Assembly (NCBI GenBank): GCA_003542325.1
Contig: DPKV01000111.1
Span: forward strand, 1-7,322
Source of the DNA: Anaerolineaceae bacterium
GTDB taxonomy: Bacteria > Chloroflexota > Anaerolineae > Anaerolineales > Anaerolineaceae
Reading direction: 5' to 3'
Length of the DNA: 7,322 bases
Made by a program: the position numbers and the translations under genes. This document shows positions 1 to 6,063 of the stretch, piece after piece. The first letter of the stretch is position 1. Every line of letters begins with the position of its first letter. The notes below the pieces were generated by a model that made no database searches, was not told where the DNA came from, and saw only the letters and a program-made list of their open reading frames with translations.

Positions 1-12
1 TTGAAGTGAACC

Positions 13-47
13 GTAGGGGCGTTGCATGCAACGCCCCTACATTTTTC
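13..47. repeat. 28-bp perfect palindrome with T-run, possible terminator or REP-like element
   Basis: Bases 13-26 (GTAGGGGCGTTGCA) are the exact reverse complement of 27-40 (TGCAACGCCCCTAC), with no mismatch and no spacer. As RNA this would fold into a GC-rich stem of about 11-12 bp with a tiny loop. It is followed directly by ATTTTTC, which fits a Rho-independent terminator for a gene lying to the left of the window. The GTAGGGGCG...CGCCCCTAC core also resembles palindromes that I recall as dispersed intergenic repeats in several environmental bacterial genomes, Chloroflexota among them; that is memory, not a search. Only one copy is present here, so repeat status cannot be shown from this window. 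Confidence 0.6.
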
Positions 48-59
48 AAAGGAGAATCC

Positions 60-68
60 TGATATAAT
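60..68 (+). promoter_or_regulatory. Extended -10 promoter element for the PP-loop gene
   Basis: TGA-TATAAT: a perfect -10 hexamer at 63-68 preceded by the extended -10 dinucleotide TG at 60-61. No good -35 hexamer is found 16-18 bp upstream (40-45 reads CATTTT), so recognition would depend on the extended -10. The expected start is near base 75, giving a leader of about 38 nt. It lies just downstream of the palindrome and T-run, as expected for a new transcription unit. Confidence 0.5.
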
Positions 69-102
69 CAACCAATTCAACTACTTTCTTTTTGTGGACT
101 TT

Positions 103-106
103 GGAG
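103..106 (+). promoter_or_regulatory. Ribosome binding site that sets the start at 113
   Basis: GGAG at 103-106 lies 6 nt before ATG 113. An in-frame TTG at 92 would lengthen the protein by 7 residues (MWTLESF), but this GGAG would then lie inside the coding region and no Shine-Dalgarno-like sequence precedes 92. The ATG is preferred. Confidence 0.75.
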
Positions 107-112
107 AGTTTT

Positions 113-1222
113 ATGAACCAGATCAAATTGGATGATTCTCAGCGCTGCCAATCCTGCGTTTTACCCATTTCCACCCAGGTGGAATTTACTGATGGCGTTT
201 GCGCTGTTTGTCAGGAAAACCCCGATCTGGCATATTACACCCCAAACGCTGCATTATTGGATAAAGGCGTCAATGATTTGCGTGAACGAGGTAAAGGAAA
301 ATCCTATGACTGTCTGGTTGGCGTCAGCGGCGGACGGGACAGCACTTATCTATTATATACGCTCGTGAAGAAACATCATTTCCGCTGTCTGGCAGCCTAT
401 TACCGGACGCCTTTCACGCCTCAGACCATTGAAGACAACGTCAAACGGATGTGTGCGCTGCTGGATGTGCCTCTGGTGGAGATGAGTATCTCCCGCGAGG
501 AACACCGCAAATTGGCCCGGACCTTTGTGCAGCTCTGGAAGAAAAAACCCTCACCGGCTTTAGCGAGCCTGAGCTGTGCGCCCTGCAAGCTGGTCAATCG
601 GGAAGTCTTCAGACTGGCGAAAAAGGAAAAGATCCCCACCATCGTATTCGGCGGGAATAAGTATGAAGCGGTGCCCTTCCTCCCTTCCGCAATGAAATCA
701 AAAAAGGACGTTGACCCGGATAAGAATTACGGGTTTATGAATCAGGTTAAAAGGGCGTTCAGGTTGATTGGCAATGGGGTTGGACTGTTGTTCAGGAACG
801 CCTCGGTCTGGCGGTATATCCCGATTGGCATTCAATCCTCCCTGATGTACATCAACCCACATACAGCCTACCTGCGGATGCGTTACCCCAATATCAAAGC
901 AATCGAGTTTTTCCACTATTCAGGTTGGGACGAAACCGAATGCAATCAGGCCCTGGAAGAGGTGGGCTGGGAATTGCCCGCAGGCTGCAACTCCAGGTGG
1001 AAGGCGGACTGCACCTTTGGTGAGATCAAGAACTATATGTTCAGTTCAATGATGGGCGCCACCTATCTGGATGCTTTTCTGGGCAACATGGTTCGGGCAG
1101 GCATTTTGGATCGGGAAGAAGCCTTGCAGCGGCTCCAGACCGAAGGGAAATTATCCATGCTAAGGATTGAAGACGCCTGCGAGATCATGGACCTCCCCGT
1201 GGATACCTTCCCGCCGATCTAA
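113..1222 (+). CDS. PP-loop ATPase, N-acetyl sugar amidotransferase-like
   Basis: Encodes 369 residues from ATG 113. The N-terminus has two paired cysteine motifs (C12-x2-C15 and C30-x2-C33), a layout like the zinc ribbon at the start of N-acetyl sugar amidotransferases of the WbuX/PseA-like family (text of the type CKRCVLP...F..GVC..C). The PP-loop SGGRDS sits at residues 72-77; in this superfamily it binds ATP and adenylates a carbonyl or similar group before amine or sulfur transfer. A further CAPC (C155, C158) and a C-terminal stretch with C292, W296, D299 and C300 also fit the family. No signal peptide or convincing membrane segment is seen, so the protein is probably cytoplasmic. The family usually modifies sugars for surface polysaccharide or flagellin glycans, but no sugar-pathway gene is nearby, so the substrate is unknown. 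A tRNA- or cofactor-thiolating PP-loop enzyme is the main alternative. The PP-loop class is firm; the amidotransferase role is inference. Confidence 0.8.
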   Translation: MNQIKLDDSQRCQSCVLPISTQVEFTDGVCAVCQENPDLAYYTPNAALLDKGVNDLRERGKGKSYDCLVGVSGGRDSTYLLYTLVKKHHFRCLAAYYRTPFTPQTIEDNVKRMCALLDVPLVEMSISREEHRKLARTFVQLWKKKPSPALASLSCAPCKLVNREVFRLAKKEKIPTIVFGGNKYEAVPFLPSAMKSKKDVDPDKNYGFMNQVKRAFRLIGNGVGLLFRNASVWRYIPIGIQSSLMYINPHTAYLRMRYPNIKAIEFFHYSGWDETECNQALEEVGWELPAGCNSRWKADCTFGEIKNYMFSSMMGATYLDAFLGNMVRAGILDREEALQRLQTEGKLSMLRIEDACEIMDLPVDTFPPI

Positions 1223-1235
1223 AACAAGGAAAAGG

Positions 1236-1264
1236 TTGTGCAAAACCCGGATATACAATATAAT
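1236..1264 (+). promoter_or_regulatory. Weak candidate upstream promoter for rpoB
   Basis: A perfect TATAAT at 1259-1264 lies 17 bp after TTGTGC (1236-1241), which matches the -35 consensus only in TTG. It has no extended -10. It may be a secondary start about 90 bp upstream of the main rpoB promoter, or a chance match in AT-rich sequence. Confidence 0.25.
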
Positions 1265-1321
1265 TAAATGTAATGAGGGTCTATTCGGTTGCCCTGAAAC
1301 AGATTATCCATCGAGTATTGC

Positions 1322-1350
1322 TTGACTCTTGATTATGTGTTTGCTATAAT
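1322..1350 (+). promoter_or_regulatory. Main rpoB promoter, housekeeping sigma type
   Basis: TTGACT (1322-1327), a 17-bp spacer, then TATAAT (1345-1350), with TG at 1342-1343 forming an extended -10. Only the last base of the -35 departs from consensus. The predicted start is near 1357, giving a leader of about 80 nt before the rpoB ATG. The strength and position argue that rpoB is transcribed on its own rather than by read-through from the PP-loop gene. Confidence 0.8.
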
Positions 1351-1378
1351 GAACACTTGCGCTTTGCGCATGGTGTTC
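1351..1378. repeat. Interrupted inverted repeat at the rpoB transcription start
   Basis: GAACAC (1351-1356) pairs with GTGTTC (1373-1378), and inside it GCGC (1359-1362) pairs with GCGC (1366-1369) around a TTT loop; the parts are separated by TT and ATG bulges. It begins immediately after the -10 and covers the predicted start site. It could therefore be a DNA operator, or, if transcription starts slightly upstream of my estimate, a 5'-end RNA hairpin. No regulator is identified. Confidence 0.45.
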
Positions 1379-1382
1379 TATT

Positions 1383-1398
1383 TAATTGTTATCAATTA
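1383..1398. repeat. AT-rich hairpin in the rpoB leader
   Basis: TAATTG (1383-1388) and CAATTA (1393-1398) are perfect complements around a 4-nt TTAT loop. It lies in the predicted leader, 30 nt before the rpoB Shine-Dalgarno sequence. It is weak as RNA because five of its six pairs are A-U. It may be an operator-like palindrome or chance. Confidence 0.3.
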
Positions 1399-1438
1399 TA
1401 AGTAAATCCCGGTAACTTTAGTTTTCCAGGAGTGCTGA

Positions 1439-4400
1439 ATGGCAGAATTGTTGCCCACAAAATCGTACCAGCGTATTCCAGTTGGTTTGGAATTACCAAA
1501 ATTAATTCAAGTGCAAATGGATTCCTTCAACCGCCTCAAGCGGGAAGGATTTCATGGTTTATTTGCAGAGATATCACCCATCGAATCTTACAACAAGGGG
1601 ATGCAGCTTTATTTCCCCAGCGGTGACGACTTCTCAAAAGAGTGGGATTTGAAGTATTGGTTTGAGGAACCGAAGACCACGATTGAGGAATGCCTCGAAC
1701 GTGACCTCACCTATGCTTCTCCCCTTTACGTGACCGTGTTGTTAAAAGGAAAAGAAATTCCCGAGCCGATCCGTCAGGACCTGTTCCTGGGTGATTTTCC
1801 TGAGATGACTCCCAAGGGTACCTTCATTATTAACGGCACCGAGCGGGTAGTGGTGTCCCAGTTGATCCGTTCCCCCGGTGTCTACTTTGAGCGTGAGGTT
1901 GATCGGGCGACCGGTCGTTTCCTTTCCACGGCGAAAATGATCCCTGATCGGGGCGCCTGGATGGAATTTGAAACCCGCAAGAACGATTACATCATCATCA
2001 AATTCAACCGAAAACGCACCACACCGGTAACGGTGTTTCTGCGTGCGTTGGCGATGGTGGATGATGGTATGGGCGAGGAAACGCCTATCCTGACCGGTTC
2101 CGATGAAGAGATGATGTCGATCTTCCAGGATGTGGACAACAATCCTGATCGCCTCTTTATTCCCTCTTCAATCAATCAGGAACCCGCCTGGAATCTCGAA
2201 AACGGAGATTCGATTGCTGAAGCCGCTCTGATTGAGTTCTTCAAACGCCTGCGCCCCGGCGACCCGCCAACCCTTGAGAATGCGAAAGAATTTCTCGAAG
2301 AACAACTTTTTGACCAGCGTCGTTACGATCTGGAACGCGTCGGTCGCTACAAACTGAACCAGAAACTGGATCAAAATATTCCGATCAGCCATCGGACGAT
2401 CACCAAATCGGATATCGTCCAGATCGTGCGCCGGATGATCCAGATCAATAATGGCACCCAGCGCGAAGATGATATTGACCACCTCGGCAACCGCCGTGTG
2501 AAAACGGTTGGTGAGTTGATCCAAAACAAACTGCGCGTTGGCCTGCGCCGGATGGAACGTGTCATCCGCGAGCGGATGTCCATTCGTGACCAGGACCAGG
2601 TCTCACCGACCAGCTTGGTGAACATCCGGCCGGTAGTCGCGTCCCTGCGTGAATTCTTTGGCTCCAGCCAGCTTTCACAGTTCATGGAAGAAACCAACCC
2701 TCTTTCGGAACTTCGACACAAACGAACCCTCTCAGCCCTGGGCCCTGGCGGTCTGCGGCGAGAACGGGCCGGCTTTGATGTCCGTGACGTTCACCACACC
2801 CACTATGGTCGTATCTGCCCGATTGAAACGCCGGAAGGTCCAAACATTGGTCTGATCGGCCGGATGGCAACGTATGCCACGGTCAACGAATACGGCTTTA
2901 TCGAAACACCGTACCGTCGAATAGTTAAAGCCTTAAAGCCTTCGGATGAACTGGAAGGCCGTGAGCTGCGGGAAGATATCAAAGACCCCAAGAACAATAA
3001 GGTTATTGGCGTCAAAGGTGAGCGGATCGATAAGGACCTGGCGAAAAAACTTTCGAAACTGGATGTGGACCTGATCCTCGTCACGCCGTACATAACGGAT
3101 CAATACGAATATCTCTCTGCAGACAGGGAAGATAAATTCGTGATTGCTCAGGCGAATGCGCCGCTCAATGAACATCGTGAATTTACACGACGGGTATCAT
3201 GCCGCTTCCATTCCGGCTTCACACTGAGCAACCCGGAACAGATTGATTATATGGACGTGGCGCCGCAGCAGATCGTTGGCGTCAGCGCCGCGCTGATCCC
3301 GTTCCTGGAACATGATGATGCGAACCGGGCCTTGATGGGCTCGAACATGCAGGCTCAGGCTGTCCCGTTGGTCAGTCCTGAGGTTCCCATCGTATCCACC
3401 GGCATGGAATCCTATGCTGCTCTCGACTCGGGTCAGCTTGTTGTGGCTGAGGATGAGGGTGAAGTGGTTTCCGTGACCGGCCGGATGATCCAGGTGCGTG
3501 AAAAGGGCAACAAAATTCGCACCTACAATTTACGGAAGTACCGCCGTTCCAATCAATCCACCTGTATTGACCAGCGCCCGGCTGTCATCAAAGGGCAGCG
3601 CGTGCTAAAGGGACAGATTATAGGCGACTCATCCTCTTCCGTGGACGGAAAACTGGCCCTGGGACAAAACGTCCTTGTGGCATTCCTTCCCTGGGAAGGC
3701 GGCAACTTTGAGGACGCGATCCTGATCTCAGAAAAACTGGTTCAGGAAGACCGCTATACCTCCGTGCATATCGAAAAGCATGAGGTTGAAGCCCGTGACA
3801 CCAAACTGGGTCCGGAAGAGATCACCCGGGATATTCCCAATGTTGGTGAAGAAGCGATCCGTAACCTTGACGAGCACGGGATCATCCGGATCGGCGCTGA
3901 AGTCGGCCCGAACGATATCCTCGTGGGAAAGATCACGCCCAAAGGTGAAAAAGAATTGACCCCGGAAGAACGGCTGCTGCGGGCGATCTTTGGTGAAAAA
4001 TCCCGTGATGTGAAAGATACCTCCCTTCGCATGCCGCATGGCGAGCATGGAATCGTTGTGGATGTCAAAGTCTTCACCCGGGAAGAAAATTCCGATCTCA
4101 AGGCCGGTGTGGATATGATGGTGCGAGTCTCTGTGGCGCAGCACCGTAAGATCACCGCTGGTGACAAGATGGCCGGTCGTCATGGGAACAAGGGTGTTGT
4201 CTCCCTGGTGGTCCCGATTGAGGATATGCCTTTCCTGAACAACGGCCGTTCAATTGATGTCATTCTCAACCCCCTGGGTGTGCCAGGCCGTATGAACATT
4301 GGCCAGGTCCTCGAAACCCACCTGGGTTGGGCGGCAGAACGCCTCGGTTTCCGGGCGATCACACCTGTATTTGATGGCGCAACCGAATATGAAATCGAAG

Positions 4401-5341
4401 GTGAGCTGGCCAGGGCATGGATGATCGATAAAGCCTGGGATGTGGCCGCTGAGAAAGCCTGGGAATGGCTGGATGAGCAGAGCTATGACCCGGAAATGAT
4501 CCGTGATGAAGACGAAGTCCGCCTGCTTTATCTGGAGCAATGGCTTGGCGAGCGCGGCTATGATGTGTATGAAATGTCCTCAGACCAGAACTTTGCCCGC
4601 CGTGTAACAATGAAGGAATGGCTGCGCGATGAGGGGTATGACCCTGATACCATCGCAGCCTTTGAAACGGATGAAATTCCAATCAGTGAAAGGTTTGACC
4701 AGGATACCCGAGCCATTGAAGCCTGCCTTGTGCTTTGGATGGCGGATAAGGGCTACAAATCTCGCAAGAATCTGGTCGGTGAAGAACTGCGGGAAAAAGC
4801 TCGCGAGGTCATGGAAGAAGTCGGACAGCCGATGCCGACGCTTGGAAAGCAGAAATTGCGTGACGGGAAGACCGGGGATTATTATGATCACCCCGTGACC
4901 GTTGGCCTGATGACTGTCATGAAACTGCATCACTTGGTGGAGGATAAAGTTCACGCCCGCTCAACCGGCCCATACAGCCTCGTAACCCAGCAGCCGCTGG
5001 GCGGCAAGGCGCAATTCGGTGGTCAGCGGTTTGGTGAGATGGAAGTCTGGGCGCTTGAGGCCTACGGCGCAGCTTACACTTTGCAGGAAATGCTGACCGT
5101 GAAATCCGATGATGTCACCGGTCGGGTCAGCACCTATGAATCCATCGTTAAAGGCGAGCCGATTGAAGATCCCGGTATCCCGGCAGCGTTCAAGGTGCTG
5201 GTGAAGGAGATGCAAAGCCTGGGTCTGTCCATTGAAGCTGTTTTGGATACCGGCGAGATTGTGAAGTTCGGTAAAGATGAAGACAAAGCCCGAATGCCCA
5301 ATACGCCGACAGGTCTGATCAGCATCGGGAGAGACTTATAG
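1439..5341 (+). CDS. rpoB: DNA-directed RNA polymerase subunit beta
   Basis: Encodes 1300 residues, complete, from ATG 1439 with AGGAG at 1428-1432 (6-nt spacing) to TAG. The protein is the beta subunit of RNA polymerase, forming one side of the active-site cleft and the rifampicin pocket. Landmarks in order: the N-terminal protrusion and lobe with RSPGVYF; the fork/rifampicin region GSSQLSQFM...GPGGL (residues 408 onward); [16 protein letters not shown]; the FED motif with E758-D759 (E. coli E813-D814); and [12 protein letters not shown] with K910 and K918 (E. coli K1065 and K1073). The C-terminal clamp/anchor part has [21 protein letters not shown]. The large E. coli lobe insertion (SI1) is absent. 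Two other insertions are present, at about residues 499-550 and 987-1134, both in frame, with all core motifs kept. It has its own promoter. It is not followed by rpoC, which is unusual. Identity is certain. Confidence 0.99.
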   Translation: MAELLPTKSYQRIPVGLELPKLIQVQMDSFNRLKREGFHGLFAEISPIESYNKGMQLYFPSGDDFSKEWDLKYWFEEPKTTIEECLERDLTYASPLYVTVLLKGKEIPEPIRQDLFLGDFPEMTPKGTFIINGTERVVVSQLIRSPGVYFEREVDRATGRFLSTAKMIPDRGAWMEFETRKNDYIIIKFNRKRTTPVTVFLRALAMVDDGMGEETPILTGSDEEMMSIFQDVDNNPDRLFIPSSINQEPAWNLENGDSIAEAALIEFFKRLRPGDPPTLENAKEFLEEQLFDQRRYDLERVGRYKLNQKLDQNIPISHRTITKSDIVQIVRRMIQINNGTQREDDIDHLGNRRVKTVGELIQNKLRVGLRRMERVIRERMSIRDQDQVSPTSLVNIRPVVASLREFFGSSQLSQFMEETNPLSELRHKRTLSALGPGGLRRERAGFDVRDVHHTHYGRICPIETPEGPNIGLIGRMATYATVNEYGFIETPYRRIVKALKPSDELEGRELREDIKDPKNNKVIGVKGERIDKDLAKKLSKLDVDLILVTPYITDQYEYLSADREDKFVIAQANAPLNEHREFTRRVSCRFHSGFTLSNPEQIDYMDVAPQQIVGVSAALIPFLEHDDANRALMGSNMQAQAVPLVSPEVPIVSTGMESYAALDSGQLVVAEDEGEVVSVTGRMIQVREKGNKIRTYNLRKYRRSNQSTCIDQRPAVIKGQRVLKGQIIGDSSSSVDGKLALGQNVLVAFLPWEGGNFEDAILISEKLVQEDRYTSVHIEKHEVEARDTKLGPEEITRDIPNVGEEAIRNLDEHGIIRIGAEVGPNDILVGKITPKGEKELTPEERLLRAIFGEKSRDVKDTSLRMPHGEHGIVVDVKVFTREENSDLKAGVDMMVRVSVAQHRKITAGDKMAGRHGNKGVVSLVVPIEDMPFLNNGRSIDVILNPLGVPGRMNIGQVLETHLGWAAERLGFRAITPVFDGATEYEIEGELARAWMIDKAWDVAAEKAWEWLDEQSYDPEMIRDEDEVRLLYLEQWLGERGYDVYEMSSDQNFARRVTMKEWLRDEGYDPDTIAAFETDEIPISERFDQDTRAIEACLVLWMADKGYKSRKNLVGEELREKAREVMEEVGQPMPTLGKQKLRDGKTGDYYDHPVTVGLMTVMKLHHLVEDKVHARSTGPYSLVTQQPLGGKAQFGGQRFGEMEVWALEAYGAAYTLQEMLTVKSDDVTGRVSTYESIVKGEPIEDPGIPAAFKVLVKEMQSLGLSIEAVLDTGEIVKFGKDEDKARMPNTPTGLISIGRDL
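2933..3088 (+). other. RpoB insertion 1, about residues 499-550
   Basis: In E. coli and Thermus beta, ETPYR is followed after about a dozen residues by the strand leading to YLSA or FMTA. Here about 50 extra, highly charged residues intervene between ETPYRR (489-494) and YEYLSA (556-561). They are rich in Lys, Glu and Asp (for example [20 protein letters not shown] at the end), with a predicted strand-helix pattern. The comparison is from memory of reference sequences, so the borders are accurate to a few residues. Confidence 0.7.
4397..4840 (+). other. RpoB insertion 2, about residues 987-1134
   Basis: Between ISPVFDGA-type text (here TPVFDGA, ending at A981) and the conserved DGKTGD region (from D1142), most bacterial beta subunits have about 20-25 residues; this protein has about 160. 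From memory, Thermus beta also carries an extension here, of about 55 residues, so this is a site that tolerates lineage-specific growth. The insert is acidic, helix-rich, and rich in tryptophan. The reading frame runs through without disruption and base composition matches the flanks. It has no intein motifs. Confidence 0.85.
4418..4759 (+). repeat. Degenerate repeat within RpoB insertion: W-[LM]-x3-[GSA]-[YW]-[DK]
   Basis: Five copies are visible, each with exactly six residues from the Trp to the aromatic: W994-W1000-D1001 (degenerate), W1010-Y1016-D1017, W1035-Y1041-D1042, W1061-Y1067-D1068 and W1100-Y1106-K1107. Spacings between the leading Trp residues are 16, 25, 26 and 39. Typical text is [26 protein letters not shown] and [13 protein letters not shown]. 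Each unit is preceded by a short amphipathic stretch, suggesting repeated helix-turn units. Copies two and four share 28 of 39 bases over codons 1009-1021 and 1060-1072 by my count, consistent with origin by internal duplication. Confidence 0.8.
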
Positions 5342-5366
5342 CCCAGGAAAACAGGTCTGCTTTGCC

Positions 5367-5395
5367 TTGACGCACCCTGTCAGACATGGTAGAAT
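5367..5395 (+). promoter_or_regulatory. Promoter of the rpsL-rpsG-fusA (str) operon
   Basis: TTGACG (5367-5372), a 17-bp spacer and TAGAAT (5390-5395), with TG at 5387-5388 as an extended -10. It begins 26 bp after the rpoB stop codon. The predicted start is near 5402, leaving about 130 nt of leader before rpsL. The match is good enough to expect a start independent of rpoB. Confidence 0.7.
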
Positions 5396-5399
5396 CACA

Positions 5400-5494
5400 C
5401 CTCGTTACCTTCATGACGGCCCTACAAAACCGGCAGTCCCTGGAGGAAAAACTAAGATAACAACGAGGCCATCTTGTATGATGATGATGGCCTC
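5400..5494 (+). promoter_or_regulatory. str operon leader with two competing RNA pairings
   Basis: Pairing A: CCTCGTT (5400-5406) with AACGAGG (5462-5468), 7 bp. Pairing B: GAGGCCATC (5465-5473) with GATGGCCTC (5486-5494), 9 bp, perfect, with a 12-nt loop. The two share bases 5465-5468, so both cannot form in full. Hairpin B lies 30 nt before the rpsL Shine-Dalgarno sequence; no T-run follows it at once, only ATATTTTT at 5510-5517, so it is a poor classical terminator. Between the arms of pairing A lies a 15-codon ORF (ATG 5413 to TAA 5458-5460, MTALQNRQSLEEKLR) without a visible ribosome binding site. The geometry resembles an attenuator or a ribosomal-protein feedback site; that is inference. 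Confidence 0.4.
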
Positions 5495-5524
5495 CCTTAA
5501 TGGAAGAAGATATTTTTAGGATTT

Positions 5525-5529
5525 GGAGG
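5525..5529 (+). promoter_or_regulatory. Ribosome binding site that sets the GTG start of rpsL
   Basis: GGAGG at 5525-5529, 5 nt before GTG 5535. Starting at GTG gives MPTINQL, the near-universal S12 N-terminus. The in-frame TTG at 5523 overlaps this site and would add four unmatched residues. An ATG at 5533 is in another frame and soon stops. Confidence 0.9.
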
Positions 5530-5534
5530 CAAAT

Positions 5535-5951
5535 GTGCCAACGATCAACCAATTGATACGCAAAGGCCGTACGTCAAAACGCAAGAAGAGCAAAGCTCCT
5601 GCGCTGCAATTTACGTATAACTCCGACAAGCAAAAACGGATCCGGCAGCCGAAAGGCGCTCCGCAGAAACGCGGCGTTTGCACGGTCGTGCGTACAATGA
5701 CCCCAAAGAAACCGAACTCCGCTCTGCGAAAGATCGCCCGTGTGCGTCTGACGAATCATATGGAAGTCACTGCCTATATCCCCGGCGAAGGCCATCAGCT
5801 CCAGGAGCACTCCGTTGTGCTCGTGCGCGGCGGCCGTGTCAAGGACCTGCCAGGTGTGCGCTACCACATCGTCCGAGGCACATTAGATTCGACTGGTGTT
5901 GAAGACCGCGCTCGCGGCCGCTCAAAATACGGCGCAAAAAAGCCTAAGTAA
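5535..5951 (+). CDS. rpsL: 30S ribosomal protein S12
   Basis: Encodes 138 residues from GTG 5535 (start shown by the [13 protein letters not shown]-terminus and the adjacent GGAGG). S12 lies at the decoding centre of the 30S subunit and monitors codon-anticodon pairing. Conserved loops are present: [11 protein letters not shown] (residues 56-66), with K58 matching M. tuberculosis K43, a streptomycin-resistance site that here keeps the sensitive lysine; and [13 protein letters not shown], with K103 matching K88. Compared with Thermus or M. tuberculosis S12, about 15 residues (25-39) are inserted between KSKAPAL and KGAPQKRG; B. subtilis S12, also 138 residues, has a similar insertion. It is the first gene of the str operon, followed after 112 bp by rpsG. 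Identity is certain. Confidence 0.98.
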   Translation: MPTINQLIRKGRTSKRKKSKAPALQFTYNSDKQKRIRQPKGAPQKRGVCTVVRTMTPKKPNSALRKIARVRLTNHMEVTAYIPGEGHQLQEHSVVLVRGGRVKDLPGVRYHIVRGTLDSTGVEDRARGRSKYGAKKPK

Positions 5952-5977
5952 GCCAGCAATCTGTTTTCATTTTAAGT

Positions 5978-6042
5978 TAGGGCGAAGCATTGTAATCGGT
6001 CTCAATGGGCTCGTTTAGATGCTTTGCCCTATTTTAATTTTT
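5978..6042 (+). terminator. Long stem-loop with T-rich tail between rpsL and rpsG
   Basis: TAGGGCGAAGCAT (5978-5990) pairs with ATGCTTTGCCCTA (6019-6031) over 13 bp with one G-U wobble, around a 28-nt loop, followed by TTTTAATTTTT (6032-6042). This looks like an intrinsic terminator placed inside the operon, so it would be partial or conditional. In the loop region CATTG (5988-5992) can instead pair with CAATG (6003-6007), which breaks the top of the long stem. The E. coli str operon has an S7-binding feedback site in this same gap, so a translational control element for rpsG is the main alternative. Confidence 0.55.
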
Positions 6043-6063
6043 AGGATTTTGTAAGGAGTAAGA

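Noticed and set aside
1223..1320. Terminator after the PP-loop gene
   Set aside because: Only very short pairings are present (for example AGGG/CCCT of 4 bp), without a T-run.
1351..1378. LexA-type SOS box (GAAC-GTTC half sites)
   Set aside because: The half sites are separated by 20 bases instead of the 4 expected for the GAAC-N4-GTTC box, and rpoB is not an SOS gene.
2168..2524. Minus-strand open frame of 118 codons within rpoB
   Set aside because: It lies wholly inside rpoB, shows no family resemblance and has no clear ribosome binding site; it is a shadow of a conserved gene.
3728..4183. Minus-strand open frame of 151 codons within rpoB
   Set aside because: Antisense to the most conserved part of beta (FED to GDKMAG). 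Another minus-strand frame covers almost the same bases, as expected from codon bias rather than from a gene.
4397..4840. Intein or frameshifted segment in rpoB
   Set aside because: The frame is continuous, there is no Cys/Ser splice start or HN-Cys end, and the segment is too short for a usual intein. Codon use matches the flanks.
5465..5494. Rho-independent terminator of rpoB
   Set aside because: The stem is perfect but no T-run follows directly; the next T-rich bases start about 15 nt later, and the hairpin lies downstream of the str promoter. It is treated as a leader element.
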